DNA of 64,000 nt, taken from positions 156,109 to 220,108 of the forward strand of contig CANMEI010000003.1 of NCBI GenBank assembly GCA_947496695.1, written 5' to 3'. The notes under the pieces were generated by a model, which worked only from the letters and a program-made list of their open reading frames with translations, had not been told where the DNA came from and did not search any database. Both the position numbers and the translations under genes were made by a program. The stretch comes from an uncultured Cellulophaga sp. Lineage in GTDB: Bacteria > Bacteroidota > Bacteroidia > Flavobacteriales > Flavobacteriaceae. Of this stretch, positions 28,103 through 37,256 are shown in pieces (position 1 is the stretch's first letter; every line of letters begins with the position of its first letter).

Positions 28103-28846
28103 ATGACATTACTCGGAATTGACATCGGAGGTTCTGGCATCAAAGGAGCCTTAGTAGATACAAATACAGGAGAATTACTTACAGAACGTTACCGAATTGA
28201 AACACCAAAATCTAGAAAGCCAGAAGAAATGGCACTAGTAGTACAACAAATTGTCAAACATTTTAATTACGAAGGGCCAATTGGCTGTGGTTTTCCTACT
28301 ATTATAAAAAAAGGAGTAGCTAAAGCTCACGGAAACCTAAGCAAAAAATGGCTAGGTGTTAATATTGAAGAACTCTTTAGTGATTACACGGGTATGCCCG
28401 TTACAGTAATTAATGATGCTGATGCCGCTGGTTATGCTACTATGAAATATGGTACTGGGAAAGATGAAATGGGACTTGTACTTATGATTACAATTGGCAC
28501 AGGTTTAGGTAGTGGTGCATTTTTTAATGGTGAGTTAATTCCTAATTTTGAATTAGGACAAATACCTTATAAAAAATACAGCAAATTTGAGCTTTACGCT
28601 GCTGCATCTATTAAAGAAAAAGAAAAATTAAGCTATAAAAAATGGGGTAAACGTTTTAATAAATTTTTAGAACATGTAGATCTAATTACTTCACCCGATT
28701 TAATAATTTTAGGAGGTGGTACTTCAAAAGACTTTGATGAATATAAAAAGTATATTAAAATTGATACGCGTGTAGTTCCTGCGGAATTAAAAAACTATGC
28801 AGGAATTATTGGTGCAGCTTGTGCTTCACTTGCTAAAAAAAGATAA
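28103..28846 (+). CDS. ROK-family polyphosphate glucokinase-like kinase
   Basis: The 247-residue sugar kinase has the ASKHA phosphate-1 motif LGIDIGGSGIKGALVD (residues 3-18), the phosphate-2-like MITIGTGLGSG, the catalytic-region NDADAAGYA and the adenosine motif LGGG. Length and the LGNLSKKW-like loop fit the polyphosphate/ATP glucokinase (PPGK) branch, which phosphorylates glucose with polyphosphate or ATP. The ROK zinc-cysteine cluster is absent, as in PPGK. I infer glucose as substrate. A bidirectional terminator follows. Confidence 0.82.
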   Translation: MTLLGIDIGGSGIKGALVDTNTGELLTERYRIETPKSRKPEEMALVVQQIVKHFNYEGPIGCGFPTIIKKGVAKAHGNLSKKWLGVNIEELFSDYTGMPVTVINDADAAGYATMKYGTGKDEMGLVLMITIGTGLGSGAFFNGELIPNFELGQIPYKKYSKFELYAAASIKEKEKLSYKKWGKRFNKFLEHVDLITSPDLIILGGGTSKDFDEYKKYIKIDTRVVPAELKNYAGIIGAACASLAKKR

Positions 28847-28872
28847 AAACTACTCCTCTTCTCTATGAAAAT

Positions 28873-28909
28873 AAAAAAGCTTCAACCTTAAATAGATTGA
28901 AGCTTTTTT
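28873..28909. terminator. Bidirectional terminator after the ROK kinase gene
   Basis: AAAAAAGCTTCAA / TTGAAGCTTTTTT, a 13-bp stem, lies between convergent genes. It is A-rich on one side and T-rich on the other. Confidence 0.85.
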
Positions 28910-28931
28910 AATATTATAGTTTTAAAAACTA

Positions 28932-29831
28932 TTATTCAATAACTCTTGCTCCTTCTGGCTTAGAAAAATAATTCTCTGGTACACTAGGTGAAAAAGAAAG
29001 ATCACTAATCTCAATTTTAGTAATATACTCACCTAAATCTCCATTATCAGACCAGTGTGTTTTTAATACTGCTGGCAAATCTATACCATCTACAGTCATC
29101 CATTCAGCAATTTCCATTATTTTTTCTGGAGCATGCCCTCCATTAGGGAAGTAACCAGGGTAAGATACAATGTATCTAATTGCACTCATTACATGTGTAT
29201 TTTTATCAAAATAGATAATATAATAATCATCAGGAGCATCACCAGTACCTGAAGCAAAAGTAATTTTAACCACATCTTGCATTTGCCCTTTATATTCTTT
29301 ATCATCCAAAAGTTCTAAATTAACACCTTCTCCATCTAAAACAAATGGATGTGCAAAAAGATATATAGGAGTTAAAGCCCAAAACTTAGTATCGTATTTA
29401 AAAGCAGTGCTATCAGCTTTCATCCATGCTTCTTCTCCATCCCAACCATAAATATCAGTTGTATCTTCAATACTATTATGTCTAGCCTTATTATTCCAAG
29501 TATCAACTGTTTGGTATGAATCTCTACCTATTTTATCTTTTTCTAAAGGTTGATAGTTAAAACGGAAAGATAAATAACCGTTATTGAAATATTTTTCCAA
29601 ACCACCCTGAGCTTCCATTCCGTTCCATAAAACTTTACCTGCTTCAGTTGAATTTAAACGCTTTTTCGCTTTTTGAACTCTATTCTTAACCCAAGACTCT
29701 GGAATATCATATGCCACTTCTTCCATTTCTGGAGTAGCACTTTCATCCATTTTCTCTTTTTTAGGTTCATTTTTACAAGCTGCAAATGCAAGTAAAAACA
29801 AGGCCATAACAATTTTAATACTGAATTTCAT
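28932..29831 (-). CDS. Lipoprotein of unknown function (DUF6503-like)
   Basis: The 299-residue protein has a lipoprotein signal with Cys at 19 (FLLAFAAC). After an acidic linker it has a mixed alpha/beta domain with conserved-looking WNGMEAQGG, WDGEEAWM and KITFASGTG. The layout resembles the LolA-like outer-membrane lipoprotein domain often labelled DUF6503 in Bacteroidota, but I cannot confirm the family. It may bind lipid or lipoprotein cargo. It lies after typA on the same strand, behind typA's own terminator. Confidence 0.72.
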   Translation of the reverse strand: MKFSIKIVMALFLLAFAACKNEPKKEKMDESATPEMEEVAYDIPESWVKNRVQKAKKRLNSTEAGKVLWNGMEAQGGLEKYFNNGYLSFRFNYQPLEKDKIGRDSYQTVDTWNNKARHNSIEDTTDIYGWDGEEAWMKADSTAFKYDTKFWALTPIYLFAHPFVLDGEGVNLELLDDKEYKGQMQDVVKITFASGTGDAPDDYYIIYFDKNTHVMSAIRYIVSYPGYFPNGGHAPEKIMEIAEWMTVDGIDLPAVLKTHWSDNGDLGEYITKIEISDLSFSPSVPENYFSKPEGARVIE

Positions 29832-29899
29832 TTTTCTCTTTTTAGATTGATTTATTATAGTCGTACTATATGGTAATTCATTTCAGTAAATATCAAAAA

Positions 29900-29927
29900 A
29901 AATCCTAAGATTTTCATCTTAGGATTT
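29900..29927 (-). terminator. typA terminator
   Basis: AAATCCTAAGA-N6-TCTTAGGATTT, a perfect 11-bp stem 24 nt after the typA stop, is followed on the minus strand by TTTTTTGATA. Confidence 0.85.
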
Positions 29928-29950
29928 ATACATATCAATAATATAATTGA

Positions 29951-31750
29951 TTATGCTATTTTATTACGCTTACGTTCATTCTCAGTTAAGTATATTTTTC
30001 TTATTCTTAAGAATTTAGGAGTAACCTCAACATACTCATCTTTCTGAATATATTCTAAAGCTTCTTCTAAAGAGAATTTAATTGCAGGTACAATTTTTGC
30101 TTTATCATCAGCACCAGAAGAACGTACATTAGACATTTTTTTAGTTTTAGTAATATTCACGGTCATATCATCACCTCTTGAATTCTCACCAATAACTTGA
30201 CCTTCGTAAATATCTTCACCTGGCTCTACGAAAAACTTACCTCTATCTTGTAATTTATCAATTGAATAAGGAATAGATTTTCCCATCTCCATAGATACTA
30301 ATGATCCATTTTGACGTTGAGGAATATCACCTCTCATTGGTTGGTATTCTAAGAAACGGTGTGCCATAATAGCTTCACCAGCTGTTGCAGTCAACAATTG
30401 ATTTCTTAAACCTATAATACCTCTTGATGGAATTAAAAATTCGCAAACCATACGATTTCCTTTAGCTTCCATACTAGTCATTTCACCTTTACGCATAGAA
30501 ACCATTTCTACTGCTTTACCTGAAACTTCTTCTGGCAAATCAATAGTCAATTGCTCTACAGGCTCACATTTAACACCATCAATTTCTCTGATGATTACTT
30601 GTGGTTGACCAATTTGCAATTCGTAACCTTCACGACGCATTGTTTCAATTAATACAGATAAGTGTAATACACCTCTACCAAATACTAAAAACTTATCAGC
30701 ACTATCAGTTGGGTTAACACGTAAAGCTAGATTTTTTTCTAACTCACGCTCTAAACGATCTTTAATATGACGTGATGTAACAAATTTACCATCTCTACCA
30801 AAAAATGGAGAATCGTTAATTGTGAACAACATACTCATTGTTGGCTCATCAATAGCAATTGTTTTTAATCCTTCTGGGTTTTCAATATCGGCAACAGTAT
30901 CACCAATTTCAAATCCTTCAAGACCAACAATAGCACAAATATCACCAGTTTTTACTTCCTCTACTTTAAGTCTACCTAAACCTTCGAAAGTAAATAACTC
31001 TTTAATTTTTGTTTTTACAATTGAACCATCTCTTTTCACTAAAGAAACTGATTGCCCTTCTTTTAAATTACCTCTTAATAATCTACCAATAGCAATACGA
31101 CCAGTAAATGAAGAGAAATCTAAAGATGTAATTAACATTTGAGTATTTCCTTCTTTTGGTTCAAAAGTTGGAATATGCTCAATTACCATATCTAACAATG
31201 GCTCTATATTTTCTGTTTCTTTTTTCCAATCATCACTCATCCAGTTATTTTTAGCTGAACCGTAAACTGTTGGAAAATCTAGTTGCCATTCTTCAGCACC
31301 TAATTCAAACATTAAATCAAAAACTTTTTCATGAACTTCTTCAGGAGTACAGTTTTCTTTATCTACTTTATTTACTACTACACAAGGCTTTAAACCTAAG
31401 TCAATAGCTTTTTGTAATACGAAACGAGTTTGAGGCATTGGACCTTCAAAAGCATCTACAAGCAATAAAACACCATCAGCCATGTTTAATACACGCTCTA
31501 CTTCACCACCAAAATCGGCGTGACCAGGAGTATCAATAATATTAATTTTGGTACCTTTATATACCACTGAAACGTTTTTAGAAGTAATTGTAATACCTCT
31601 CTCACGCTCTAAATCGTTATTATCTAATATTAAATCACCAGTGTTTTGATTTTCTCTAAACAACTGACAATGATACATAATTTTATCTACCAAGGTAGTT
31701 TTACCGTGATCGACATGGGCAATAATTGCAATGTTTTTTGTTGCTGACAT
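29951..31750 (-). CDS. typA: Ribosome-associated GTPase TypA/BipA
   Basis: This translational GTPase, 599 residues, acts on the ribosome in stress and cold adaptation and in 50S assembly. The G domain has AHVDHGKTTLVD (G1, about 11-22), RGITITSKN (G2), DTPGHADFGGEVER (G3) and NKVD (G4). The domain II beta-barrel and the BipA-specific C-terminal part follow (RGIIGLRNQLLTAT, near residue 445; then GQVIGEN). A promoter with a proper TTG/-7 pair reads away from the divergent kdsA gene. Confidence 0.97.
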   Translation of the reverse strand: MSATKNIAIIAHVDHGKTTLVDKIMYHCQLFRENQNTGDLILDNNDLERERGITITSKNVSVVYKGTKINIIDTPGHADFGGEVERVLNMADGVLLLVDAFEGPMPQTRFVLQKAIDLGLKPCVVVNKVDKENCTPEEVHEKVFDLMFELGAEEWQLDFPTVYGSAKNNWMSDDWKKETENIEPLLDMVIEHIPTFEPKEGNTQMLITSLDFSSFTGRIAIGRLLRGNLKEGQSVSLVKRDGSIVKTKIKELFTFEGLGRLKVEEVKTGDICAIVGLEGFEIGDTVADIENPEGLKTIAIDEPTMSMLFTINDSPFFGRDGKFVTSRHIKDRLERELEKNLALRVNPTDSADKFLVFGRGVLHLSVLIETMRREGYELQIGQPQVIIREIDGVKCEPVEQLTIDLPEEVSGKAVEMVSMRKGEMTSMEAKGNRMVCEFLIPSRGIIGLRNQLLTATAGEAIMAHRFLEYQPMRGDIPQRQNGSLVSMEMGKSIPYSIDKLQDRGKFFVEPGEDIYEGQVIGENSRGDDMTVNITKTKKMSNVRSSGADDKAKIVPAIKFSLEEALEYIQKDEYVEVTPKFLRIRKIYLTENERKRNKIA

Positions 31751-31790
31751 ATATTCGTAATTAAAGGAACTTTTCCTGCTAAATTTTGCG

Positions 31791-31824
31791 CAAAGGTACT
31801 GCTATTTTTTTTAGCGTAACACAA
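31791..31824 (-). promoter_or_regulatory. typA promoter (TTG-N23-TACCTTTG)
   Basis: The minus strand carries TTG (31824-31822), a 23-nt spacer and TACCTTTG (31798-31791), within the Bacteroidota consensus. It gives a leader of about 35 nt. Confidence 0.65.
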
Positions 31825-31892
31825 TCTTTGTTTTTTTTTATACTACTGATTTTGAGGTGGTTCTACAAGTAACAATTAGACTTAAAATCTAG

Positions 31893-31900
31893 TATCTTTG
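31893..31900 (+). promoter_or_regulatory. kdsA -7 element (TATCTTTG)
   Basis: A perfect TAnnTTTG lies 20 nt before the kdsA ATG. A -33 TTG is not found at standard spacing. It is divergent from the typA promoter across a gap of about 70 nt. Confidence 0.55.
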
Positions 31901-31920
31901 TTCTTTAATTTTTAAACCCT

Positions 31921-32742
31921 ATGAATCTAGATAAAATACCTCAAATAAAACATACTGATAATGATAACTTTTTTCTATTGTGTGGCCCTTGTGCTATTGA
32001 AGGAGAAGATATGGCAATGCGTATTGCTGAAAAAGTAGTTGCTATTACTGATAAATTAAACATTCCTTATGTTTTTAAAGGAAGTTTTAAAAAAGCGAAC
32101 CGTAGTAGAGTGGATTCTTTTACTGGTATTGGCGATGAAAAAGCTTTAAAAATATTACGTAAAGTATCAGAAACTTTTAATGTACCAACGGTTACGGATA
32201 TACATACTAATGAAGATGCAGCTAAAGCTGCGGAATATGTTGATATACTCCAAATACCTGCTTTTTTAGTACGCCAGACAGATTTAGTTGTTGCAGCGGC
32301 AAATACTGGAAAAACGGTAAACTTAAAAAAAGGACAGTTTATGAGTCCGGAAAGTATGAAGCATGCTGTTACCAAAGTAACCGATTCAAACAACGAACAA
32401 GTTATGGTAACTGATCGTGGTACTATGTTTGGCTATCAAGATATGATTGTTGATTTTAGAGGAATACCTACTATGAAACAATATGCACCTGTTGTCTTAG
32501 ATGTTACTCATTCATTACAACAGCCAAACCAGACTAGCGGTGTTACAGGCGGTAGACCTGATATGATAGAAACTATTGCTCGTGCTGGTATTGTTACTGG
32601 TGCTGACGGTATTTTTATGGAAACACATTTTGACCCTGCAAATGCTAAAAGTGATGGTGCTAATATGTTACATTTAGATTATTTAGAAAAATTGCTAACA
32701 AATTTAGTTGCTATTAGAAAGACCGTAAATGCTTTACAATAG
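31921..32742 (+). CDS. kdsA: 3-deoxy-8-phosphooctulonate (KDO-8-P) synthase
   Basis: This enzyme condenses phosphoenolpyruvate with arabinose-5-phosphate to give KDO-8-phosphate, the precursor of the lipopolysaccharide inner-core sugar KDO. The 273-residue TIM barrel has LLCGPCAIEG near residue 21, the family-specific FKGSFKKANRSR (near 58) and DVTHSLQQPN near the active site. KDO8P synthases are separated from DAHP synthases by these segments. The gene proves a Gram-negative outer membrane. It shares a divergent intergenic region with typA, and a strong bidirectional hairpin follows. Confidence 0.95.
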   Translation: MNLDKIPQIKHTDNDNFFLLCGPCAIEGEDMAMRIAEKVVAITDKLNIPYVFKGSFKKANRSRVDSFTGIGDEKALKILRKVSETFNVPTVTDIHTNEDAAKAAEYVDILQIPAFLVRQTDLVVAAANTGKTVNLKKGQFMSPESMKHAVTKVTDSNNEQVMVTDRGTMFGYQDMIVDFRGIPTMKQYAPVVLDVTHSLQQPNQTSGVTGGRPDMIETIARAGIVTGADGIFMETHFDPANAKSDGANMLHLDYLEKLLTNLVAIRKTVNALQ

Positions 32743-32756
32743 TATTTATAAAAACA

Positions 32757-32796
32757 AAAAAAAGGCTTTTAAGAATATTCTTAAAAGCCTTTTTTT
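32757..32796. terminator. Bidirectional terminator after kdsA
   Basis: A near-perfect palindrome centred on AAGAATATTCTT, with arms AAAAAGGCTTTT / AAAAGCCTTTTT, lies between convergent genes. Confidence 0.85.
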
Positions 32797-32811
32797 ACAC
32801 TCAAACCGTGG

Positions 32812-33285
32812 TTAATTATCACAAATAGGAATTGTAAATGTTCCTTCAAAAATACTTTCTGGACTTATTGTTGACTCAGACTTATTTAATGACATTTTTC
32901 CTGATATTTCAGTATCAGAAATCATTGTTATTTCTACACTTTCATAAATATTATTAGACGGTAATTCATTTCCATCTTGAGTAACAATATTTACTTCATT
33001 TTGCACACCTTCTTCTTTTAAAACAGTTACGCTAATTCTCAATCCATAATCGAAAAGATCTGTTTCACAAGCTACTGATTCATTCGTTAAATTAAGCACA
33101 TACACTTCTTCATCACTAAAATTAGTACTTGAAAAAGCCATACCACCCTCAAAAGTAAAAGCTTGCCCTTCTAATGTACCTGTTAATACCTCATCACTTA
33201 CTGAACTACTATCATCATCAGTACTATCGGTAGAACAACTTAATACACTCAAACTGATGAAACAAATTGCAAAAAACTTCTTCAT
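32812..33285 (-). CDS. Lipoprotein, unknown function
   Basis: The 157-residue protein has a lipoprotein signal (MKKFFAICFISLSVLSC, Cys at 17) followed by a Ser/Asp-rich linker and a small beta-rich domain. Two further Cys residues (about 79 and the CDN at the C-terminus) may form a disulfide across the domain. I do not recognise the family. It is transcribed toward kdsA and separated by a hairpin. Confidence 0.7.
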   Translation of the reverse strand: MKKFFAICFISLSVLSCSTDSTDDDSSSVSDEVLTGTLEGQAFTFEGGMAFSSTNFSDEEVYVLNLTNESVACETDLFDYGLRISVTVLKEEGVQNEVNIVTQDGNELPSNNIYESVEITMISDTEISGKMSLNKSESTISPESIFEGTFTIPICDN

Positions 33286-33445
33286 TTTAATTATCTTATA
33301 AATTGGTTAGATAGAAATAACTAGTATTTATATTATAATATTGTGTTTTGCAGTTTGAATAAAAATAGGTTATAATCGTTATTGTTTAATTTTGGCTACA
33401 ACATTATAAAACGATTGTCGTTCCTTTTAATAAATAATTGATAAT

Positions 33446-34105
33446 TTGAAAAATAGTATCAACATAATAAAAAAAAATAAAGTTTACCTGTTCTTATGGT
33501 ATCTCACCATTATCGGTACTATTCTTATAACAATTAGAGTAATAACCACGCAGACTATTTTCTTTACTTTTTTATTATGGAATTGGTTTTTAGCGATTAT
33601 ACCTCTTGCTTTATCAAAAAGTCTTAAACATAACAATACTATCAAACAATCGGTACCCATAACTGTGTTGTTTTTTATTTTATGGCTTCTTTTTATACCC
33701 AATAGCCCGTACATAGTAACTGATCTAAAACATGTAAATAACAATTACGGTATACAATGGTTTGATTTTATTTTGATATTTATTTTTGCAATAAATGGTT
33801 TGTTATTAGGTGCTATTTCTTTACAAGATATGCATCATATTATCAGTGAAAAATACACCAAAATTATTTCTAATATAATGATATTTAGTGTTTGCACTTT
33901 GTCTGGATATGGAATATTTTTAGGCCGCTTTTTAAGATTTAATTCTTGGGACGTAATAACAAAACCTTATACTCTTTTAAATGGTATAATTGATAGTTTG
34001 TATTACACAGAAGCTTGGATTTGGTCTATAGCTTTTGGAGCATTTATGTGGTTATCATATTTAATACTTTCAAAAACTGTTTTAAGATCAAAAAATGATA
34101 TTTAA
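33446..34105 (+). CDS. DUF1361 membrane protein
   Basis: The 219-residue integral membrane protein has about six hydrophobic helices and motifs typical of DUF1361: LWLLFIPNSPYIVTDLKH (about 85-102), GYGIFLGRFLRFNSWDV, and an N-terminal WNWFLAIIPL. The start is a TTG at 33446, as no in-frame ATG lies near the first helix. The function of the family is unknown. It ends just before the stop of the convergent dehydrogenase-like gene. Confidence 0.82.
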   Translation: MKNSINIIKKNKVYLFLWYLTIIGTILITIRVITTQTIFFTFLLWNWFLAIIPLALSKSLKHNNTIKQSVPITVLFFILWLLFIPNSPYIVTDLKHVNNNYGIQWFDFILIFIFAINGLLLGAISLQDMHHIISEKYTKIISNIMIFSVCTLSGYGIFLGRFLRFNSWDVITKPYTLLNGIIDSLYYTEAWIWSIAFGAFMWLSYLILSKTVLRSKNDI

Positions 34106-34113
34106 GGACTAAT

Positions 34114-35319
34114 CTATTCTTTACCGTCTATATATTCCTGTAAATAATTAAACCTTTTTGTTAGTTTTCCATTTTTAGTCATTCTACCACGTTCTAAAAC
34201 ACCATTTTTATCATTATTAAAAAATGCAGGAATGACATTCTTTAAAAAAGCATCACCAAAACCAATACTAGCATCACGTGGTAACTCGCAAGGTAAATTA
34301 TCAACTGCCATAACTGCAATTGCATTTGGGTTTTTAAAATCTGTTTCAGTTTCTGTTTTAGGGTCATAACCGTAAATTGGATTCGCAATAGTTGAAGGTC
34401 TTATGGTACAAGCAATAGGACCATTAATATCACAACTTACATCAGCTACAACCTTAATTTTAAAATCAGAATGTTTAGCGTCTTCTCTAGTAAATAAATA
34501 CGGAGCGCCATCAGCATAAAAATGCCCTGCTATATAAAAATCAGTCACATTTGCAAAGCGAAAAAAATTAGACTTATATTCTTCTGGGTTTGCAAAAAAA
34601 TCTGCTTTATTACCACGCACACCATCTTTACGTTTATTGTATTCTGATGCATCAATTTGACAATATACAGGCTCATCAAAATCATCTAAAAGATAAGATG
34701 CTACATTTACTTTTAATAAGCCCATTGCATCTAACATTTCTTTGGCTCCATTACCTACTCTACCTCTTCCTGAAAGTAAAATTTTAATATTAGGGAGTTT
34801 TATTTTTTTTAATTCTGATATTAGAGCCTCTTGGTCGGTTAAATTTTCAGCTTTAGGCAATTGAAATAAATTGAACTTTAAACCAAATGCTCTAAAACCA
34901 TTATATGCTCCAACTATACCTGCATACCTACCAAAAGCAACTAAGCGTTGTTCTTTTTCATTAGTAATTACCTCGTGATCGTACAATTCTATATTTTTAT
35001 CTAAAACTGCCAACAGCAAATCACGATTGTACGGTTGTTTTTTTATAGTATGAGAAAAGAAAAAATATTTATTATTCGGAATCAAATTTTCAATAGGCAC
35101 TTCCTTTACTCCTAATAGCACATCACAATCGTTCATGTTTTCTGTTACTATTATTCCAACTTTTTTATAAGCATCATCAGAAAATGTTCTTATACTAGAA
35201 GGCTCTACTACTAAACTTGCTTTTTTAAACTTACTTAACAACTTTTTACAAGCATCAGGAGATAAAACAACACGTTTATCTGGCGGGTTTTTTCGTTCTG
35301 TAATAATTCCGAATTTCAT
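34114..35319 (-). CDS. Saccharopine/alanine-dehydrogenase-like NAD(P)-binding protein
   Basis: The 401-residue protein has an alanine-dehydrogenase/transhydrogenase-type N-terminal domain, with KNPPDKRVVLSPDACKKL at residues 10-27 and KEVPIENLIPNNKYFFFSHT later. A Rossmann half with ILLSGRGRVGNGAKEML (about 180-196) follows, then a C-terminal part with VVADVSCDINGPIACT and VDNLPCELPRDAS, as in lysine-forming saccharopine dehydrogenases (Lys1). Bacterial members often have unclear substrates, so lysine metabolism is only one possibility. The gene is single, with tmRNA upstream on the other strand. Confidence 0.82.
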   Translation of the reverse strand: MKFGIITERKNPPDKRVVLSPDACKKLLSKFKKASLVVEPSSIRTFSDDAYKKVGIIVTENMNDCDVLLGVKEVPIENLIPNNKYFFFSHTIKKQPYNRDLLLAVLDKNIELYDHEVITNEKEQRLVAFGRYAGIVGAYNGFRAFGLKFNLFQLPKAENLTDQEALISELKKIKLPNIKILLSGRGRVGNGAKEMLDAMGLLKVNVASYLLDDFDEPVYCQIDASEYNKRKDGVRGNKADFFANPEEYKSNFFRFANVTDFYIAGHFYADGAPYLFTREDAKHSDFKIKVVADVSCDINGPIACTIRPSTIANPIYGYDPKTETETDFKNPNAIAVMAVDNLPCELPRDASIGFGDAFLKNVIPAFFNNDKNGVLERGRMTKNGKLTKRFNYLQEYIDGKE

Positions 35320-35532
35320 AAAATATATTTTTATAACTTTTAAGAAAAGTCTAGTTGTAAATTTAACTTATGACAAGATGACTCGCAAAACTTTTTTTGG
35401 AATACTTTTTGAAGTACCTTTACCGACCGTTGTTGTTGTATTAATTATAAACAGCATTACAAAGTTCATTGAAAAGAACGAATATAGTGGTTCTTAAGCA
35501 AACCATTAATGATACTAATGTATCTAGTTCAT

Positions 35533-35927
35533 GGGGCCGACTGGTTTTGACAGCGAGACCAATTGGAATGTAAGCATGCCGAGCGCTGGGCTACAGCTCG
35601 TAAATCTCATTTTCCACACTTTTAATTGGCGAAAACAATTACGCTCTTGCCGCTTAATCTGAATTATAGTAAGATAAGCCTCGTCTCTACCAGGTAGAGA
35701 AGCGAGATGTTCCTGAATAGCCCTTGTTGATGGCGATTCTTTATGGAGCACCAGAAATATCAACACAAGGGTAGTATTGCTTTGATACTGCCACTAAAAT
35801 TTAAAGAAGCTAAGTGTACAATAGGCGGTTTTCAGTCGGTTGTGCATCTAAAACCAAATGAAAACTAAGCACGTAGAAAGCATTGTAATTGCTTGTTTGG
35901 ACGGGAGTTCGATTCTCCCCGGCTCCA
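35533..35927 (+). ncRNA. ssrA: Transfer-messenger RNA (tmRNA, ssrA)
   Basis: tmRNA rescues stalled ribosomes and tags the broken product. The tRNA-like 5' end GGGGCCGACTGG pairs with the 3' CGGCTCC (35920-35926), forming a 7-bp acceptor stem with one G-T wobble. A T-arm with GGGAGTTCGATTCTCCC lies at 35903-35919. The tag reads from 35628 as GENNYALAA followed by TAA at 35655. The 3' CCA is not encoded (sequence ACAA), so it must be added by CCA-adding enzyme. The end is taken at the discriminator A. A terminator follows at once. Confidence 0.95.
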
Positions 35928-35932
35928 CAAAA

Positions 35933-35966
35933 TAACCTCGTAACACTATTGTTTACGGGGTTTTTT
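35933..35966 (+). terminator. tmRNA terminator
   Basis: AACCTCGTAA / TTACGGGGTT, with one T-G pair and a loop of about 10 nt, is followed by TTTT. It starts 6 nt after the tmRNA 3' end. Confidence 0.78.
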
Positions 35967-36250
35967 ATTTTAAGTAAGAAATTTTGTTGTTATTTTTAAA
36001 GTAGAACTAAAAAATTTCAGCTTAATTATAAATATTACGTTTTTATTATTTTATAAAGTCTATAATATAAAAGCAAAATGATTAAATAATTTTCCGCAAC
36101 TTTTACTTAAAGTAGCCATTAAAAATGAAGTAATAAAATTTTTTAACTTACCAATAATTCTGATTGAATTAAAACTTATTGCAATAACAGTTATAATAGG
36201 TAATAAAAGAGTTTATCTATGCAAAAATTATTTTTTAATACTAAACCGTA

Positions 36251-37084
36251 ATGGCAAAATCAATCAAACTACTACTCATTTTTATAGTTCTTTATTCCTT
36301 TACTGTAAAAGGGCAAAATATCTCAAGAAAAGAACTGAAAGACACATTACAACAAATACCTTATTTCACAATTCATAAAGACAACTACTTTATTACTGGT
36401 GTACCAACAAACAAAGCTATTAATAGTAACACTGCCAACGCTAAATATCAAATTAGCTTTAAGCAGATGATTACCCGAAATGTTTTACCCTGGGAAACAT
36501 ATCTATTTTTAACTTATAGTCAAAAAGCTTTTTGGGATATTTATAAAGACTCCTACCCTTTTGAGGAAATAAATTTTAATCCTACAATAGGATTAGGAAA
36601 AGCTTTTTTTGATAAAAATGATAGACTAAAAGGTTTTGGTACTCTTGATTTTGAGCATGAATCTAACGGTAGAGACAGTATTTACTCCAGAAGCTGGAAT
36701 AGAATAAGTCTTAAATACAGTACTAATATAAGTTCAAAAACTATTTTGACTATTAAGGGATGGTTTCCCTTTGGATATAAAAGTGGTAACCCTGAGCTAT
36801 TAGATTATGTTGGTCTTGGAGAAGTAACAGCTTCTCATGATTTTATCTTGAATAAACTTAGTGCCGAAATAAAAGTGAGAAAAGGCTTAAAATGGGATTT
36901 TAAAGGAATGGTCAGGTCTCGCCTTTATTACCGACCTTTTAAACATAGCTCTAACCAATATATAATGCTTGAGTGGTTTGCGGGTTATACAGAAAACCTT
37001 ATTAACTATGATCAATTTACATCAATGGTTCGTATCGGTTACGTTATAAAAACTAATGAGCTTGATTTTTTGAAGGGGAAATGA
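36251..37084 (+). CDS. Outer-membrane phospholipase A (OMPLA/PldA-like)
   Basis: The 277-residue product has a signal peptide (about 1-21) and the OMPLA pattern. FLTYSQKAFWDIY and FEEINFNPTIGLG match the first strands. FEHESNGRDS contains His136 and Ser138, and SRSWNR supplies Asn150, so the H-S-N catalytic triad keeps the spacing known from E. coli PldA (142/144/156). The enzyme hydrolyses phospholipids that have flipped into the outer leaflet when the outer membrane is damaged. Length agrees with the mature E. coli enzyme. The gene follows tmRNA but has its own AT-rich upstream region, which shows no clear promoter. Confidence 0.85.
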   Translation: MAKSIKLLLIFIVLYSFTVKGQNISRKELKDTLQQIPYFTIHKDNYFITGVPTNKAINSNTANAKYQISFKQMITRNVLPWETYLFLTYSQKAFWDIYKDSYPFEEINFNPTIGLGKAFFDKNDRLKGFGTLDFEHESNGRDSIYSRSWNRISLKYSTNISSKTILTIKGWFPFGYKSGNPELLDYVGLGEVTASHDFILNKLSAEIKVRKGLKWDFKGMVRSRLYYRPFKHSSNQYIMLEWFAGYTENLINYDQFTSMVRIGYVIKTNELDFLKGK

Positions 37085-37097
37085 TCATTTTAGTAAT

Positions 37098-37256
37098 TTA
37101 ATGACTATTAATAGCACCTAATTGTACAAAACTTATTTTTGACAATCCTAAAAAGCATAAATCTATCACAAAGAAACCTTCTTTATTTTTATTCTTTTTA
37201 AAAGAGTTATCAATAACTTCTTGAATTGGCATTTGTGTTGCACTAACTTCTGGGTA
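37098..37256 (-). pseudogene. Short conserved-looking fragment after the 37257 stop
   Basis: The same reading frame continues past the stop at 37257-37259. A 44-codon ORF (Met at 37232) and eight more codons upstream encode a sequence ending FFVIDLCFLGLSKISFVQ. That resembles the '(F/L)xIDLxCLGVKDxxF' segment of a conserved hypothetical family, but truncated. I think this is the decayed end of a gene, or of the neighbouring ORF. It could also be a chance ORF. Confidence 0.35.

Noticed and set aside
26471..28846. Treating ftsE, NUDIX and ROK kinase genes as one operon
   Set aside because: The gaps (about 80 and 50 nt) and lack of a functional link do not support it strongly. A shared transcript is possible but not claimed.
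35533..35766. An 80-codon minus-strand ORF antisense to the tmRNA
   Set aside because: It is an artefact of the tmRNA sequence, which is fully explained by its structure and tag.
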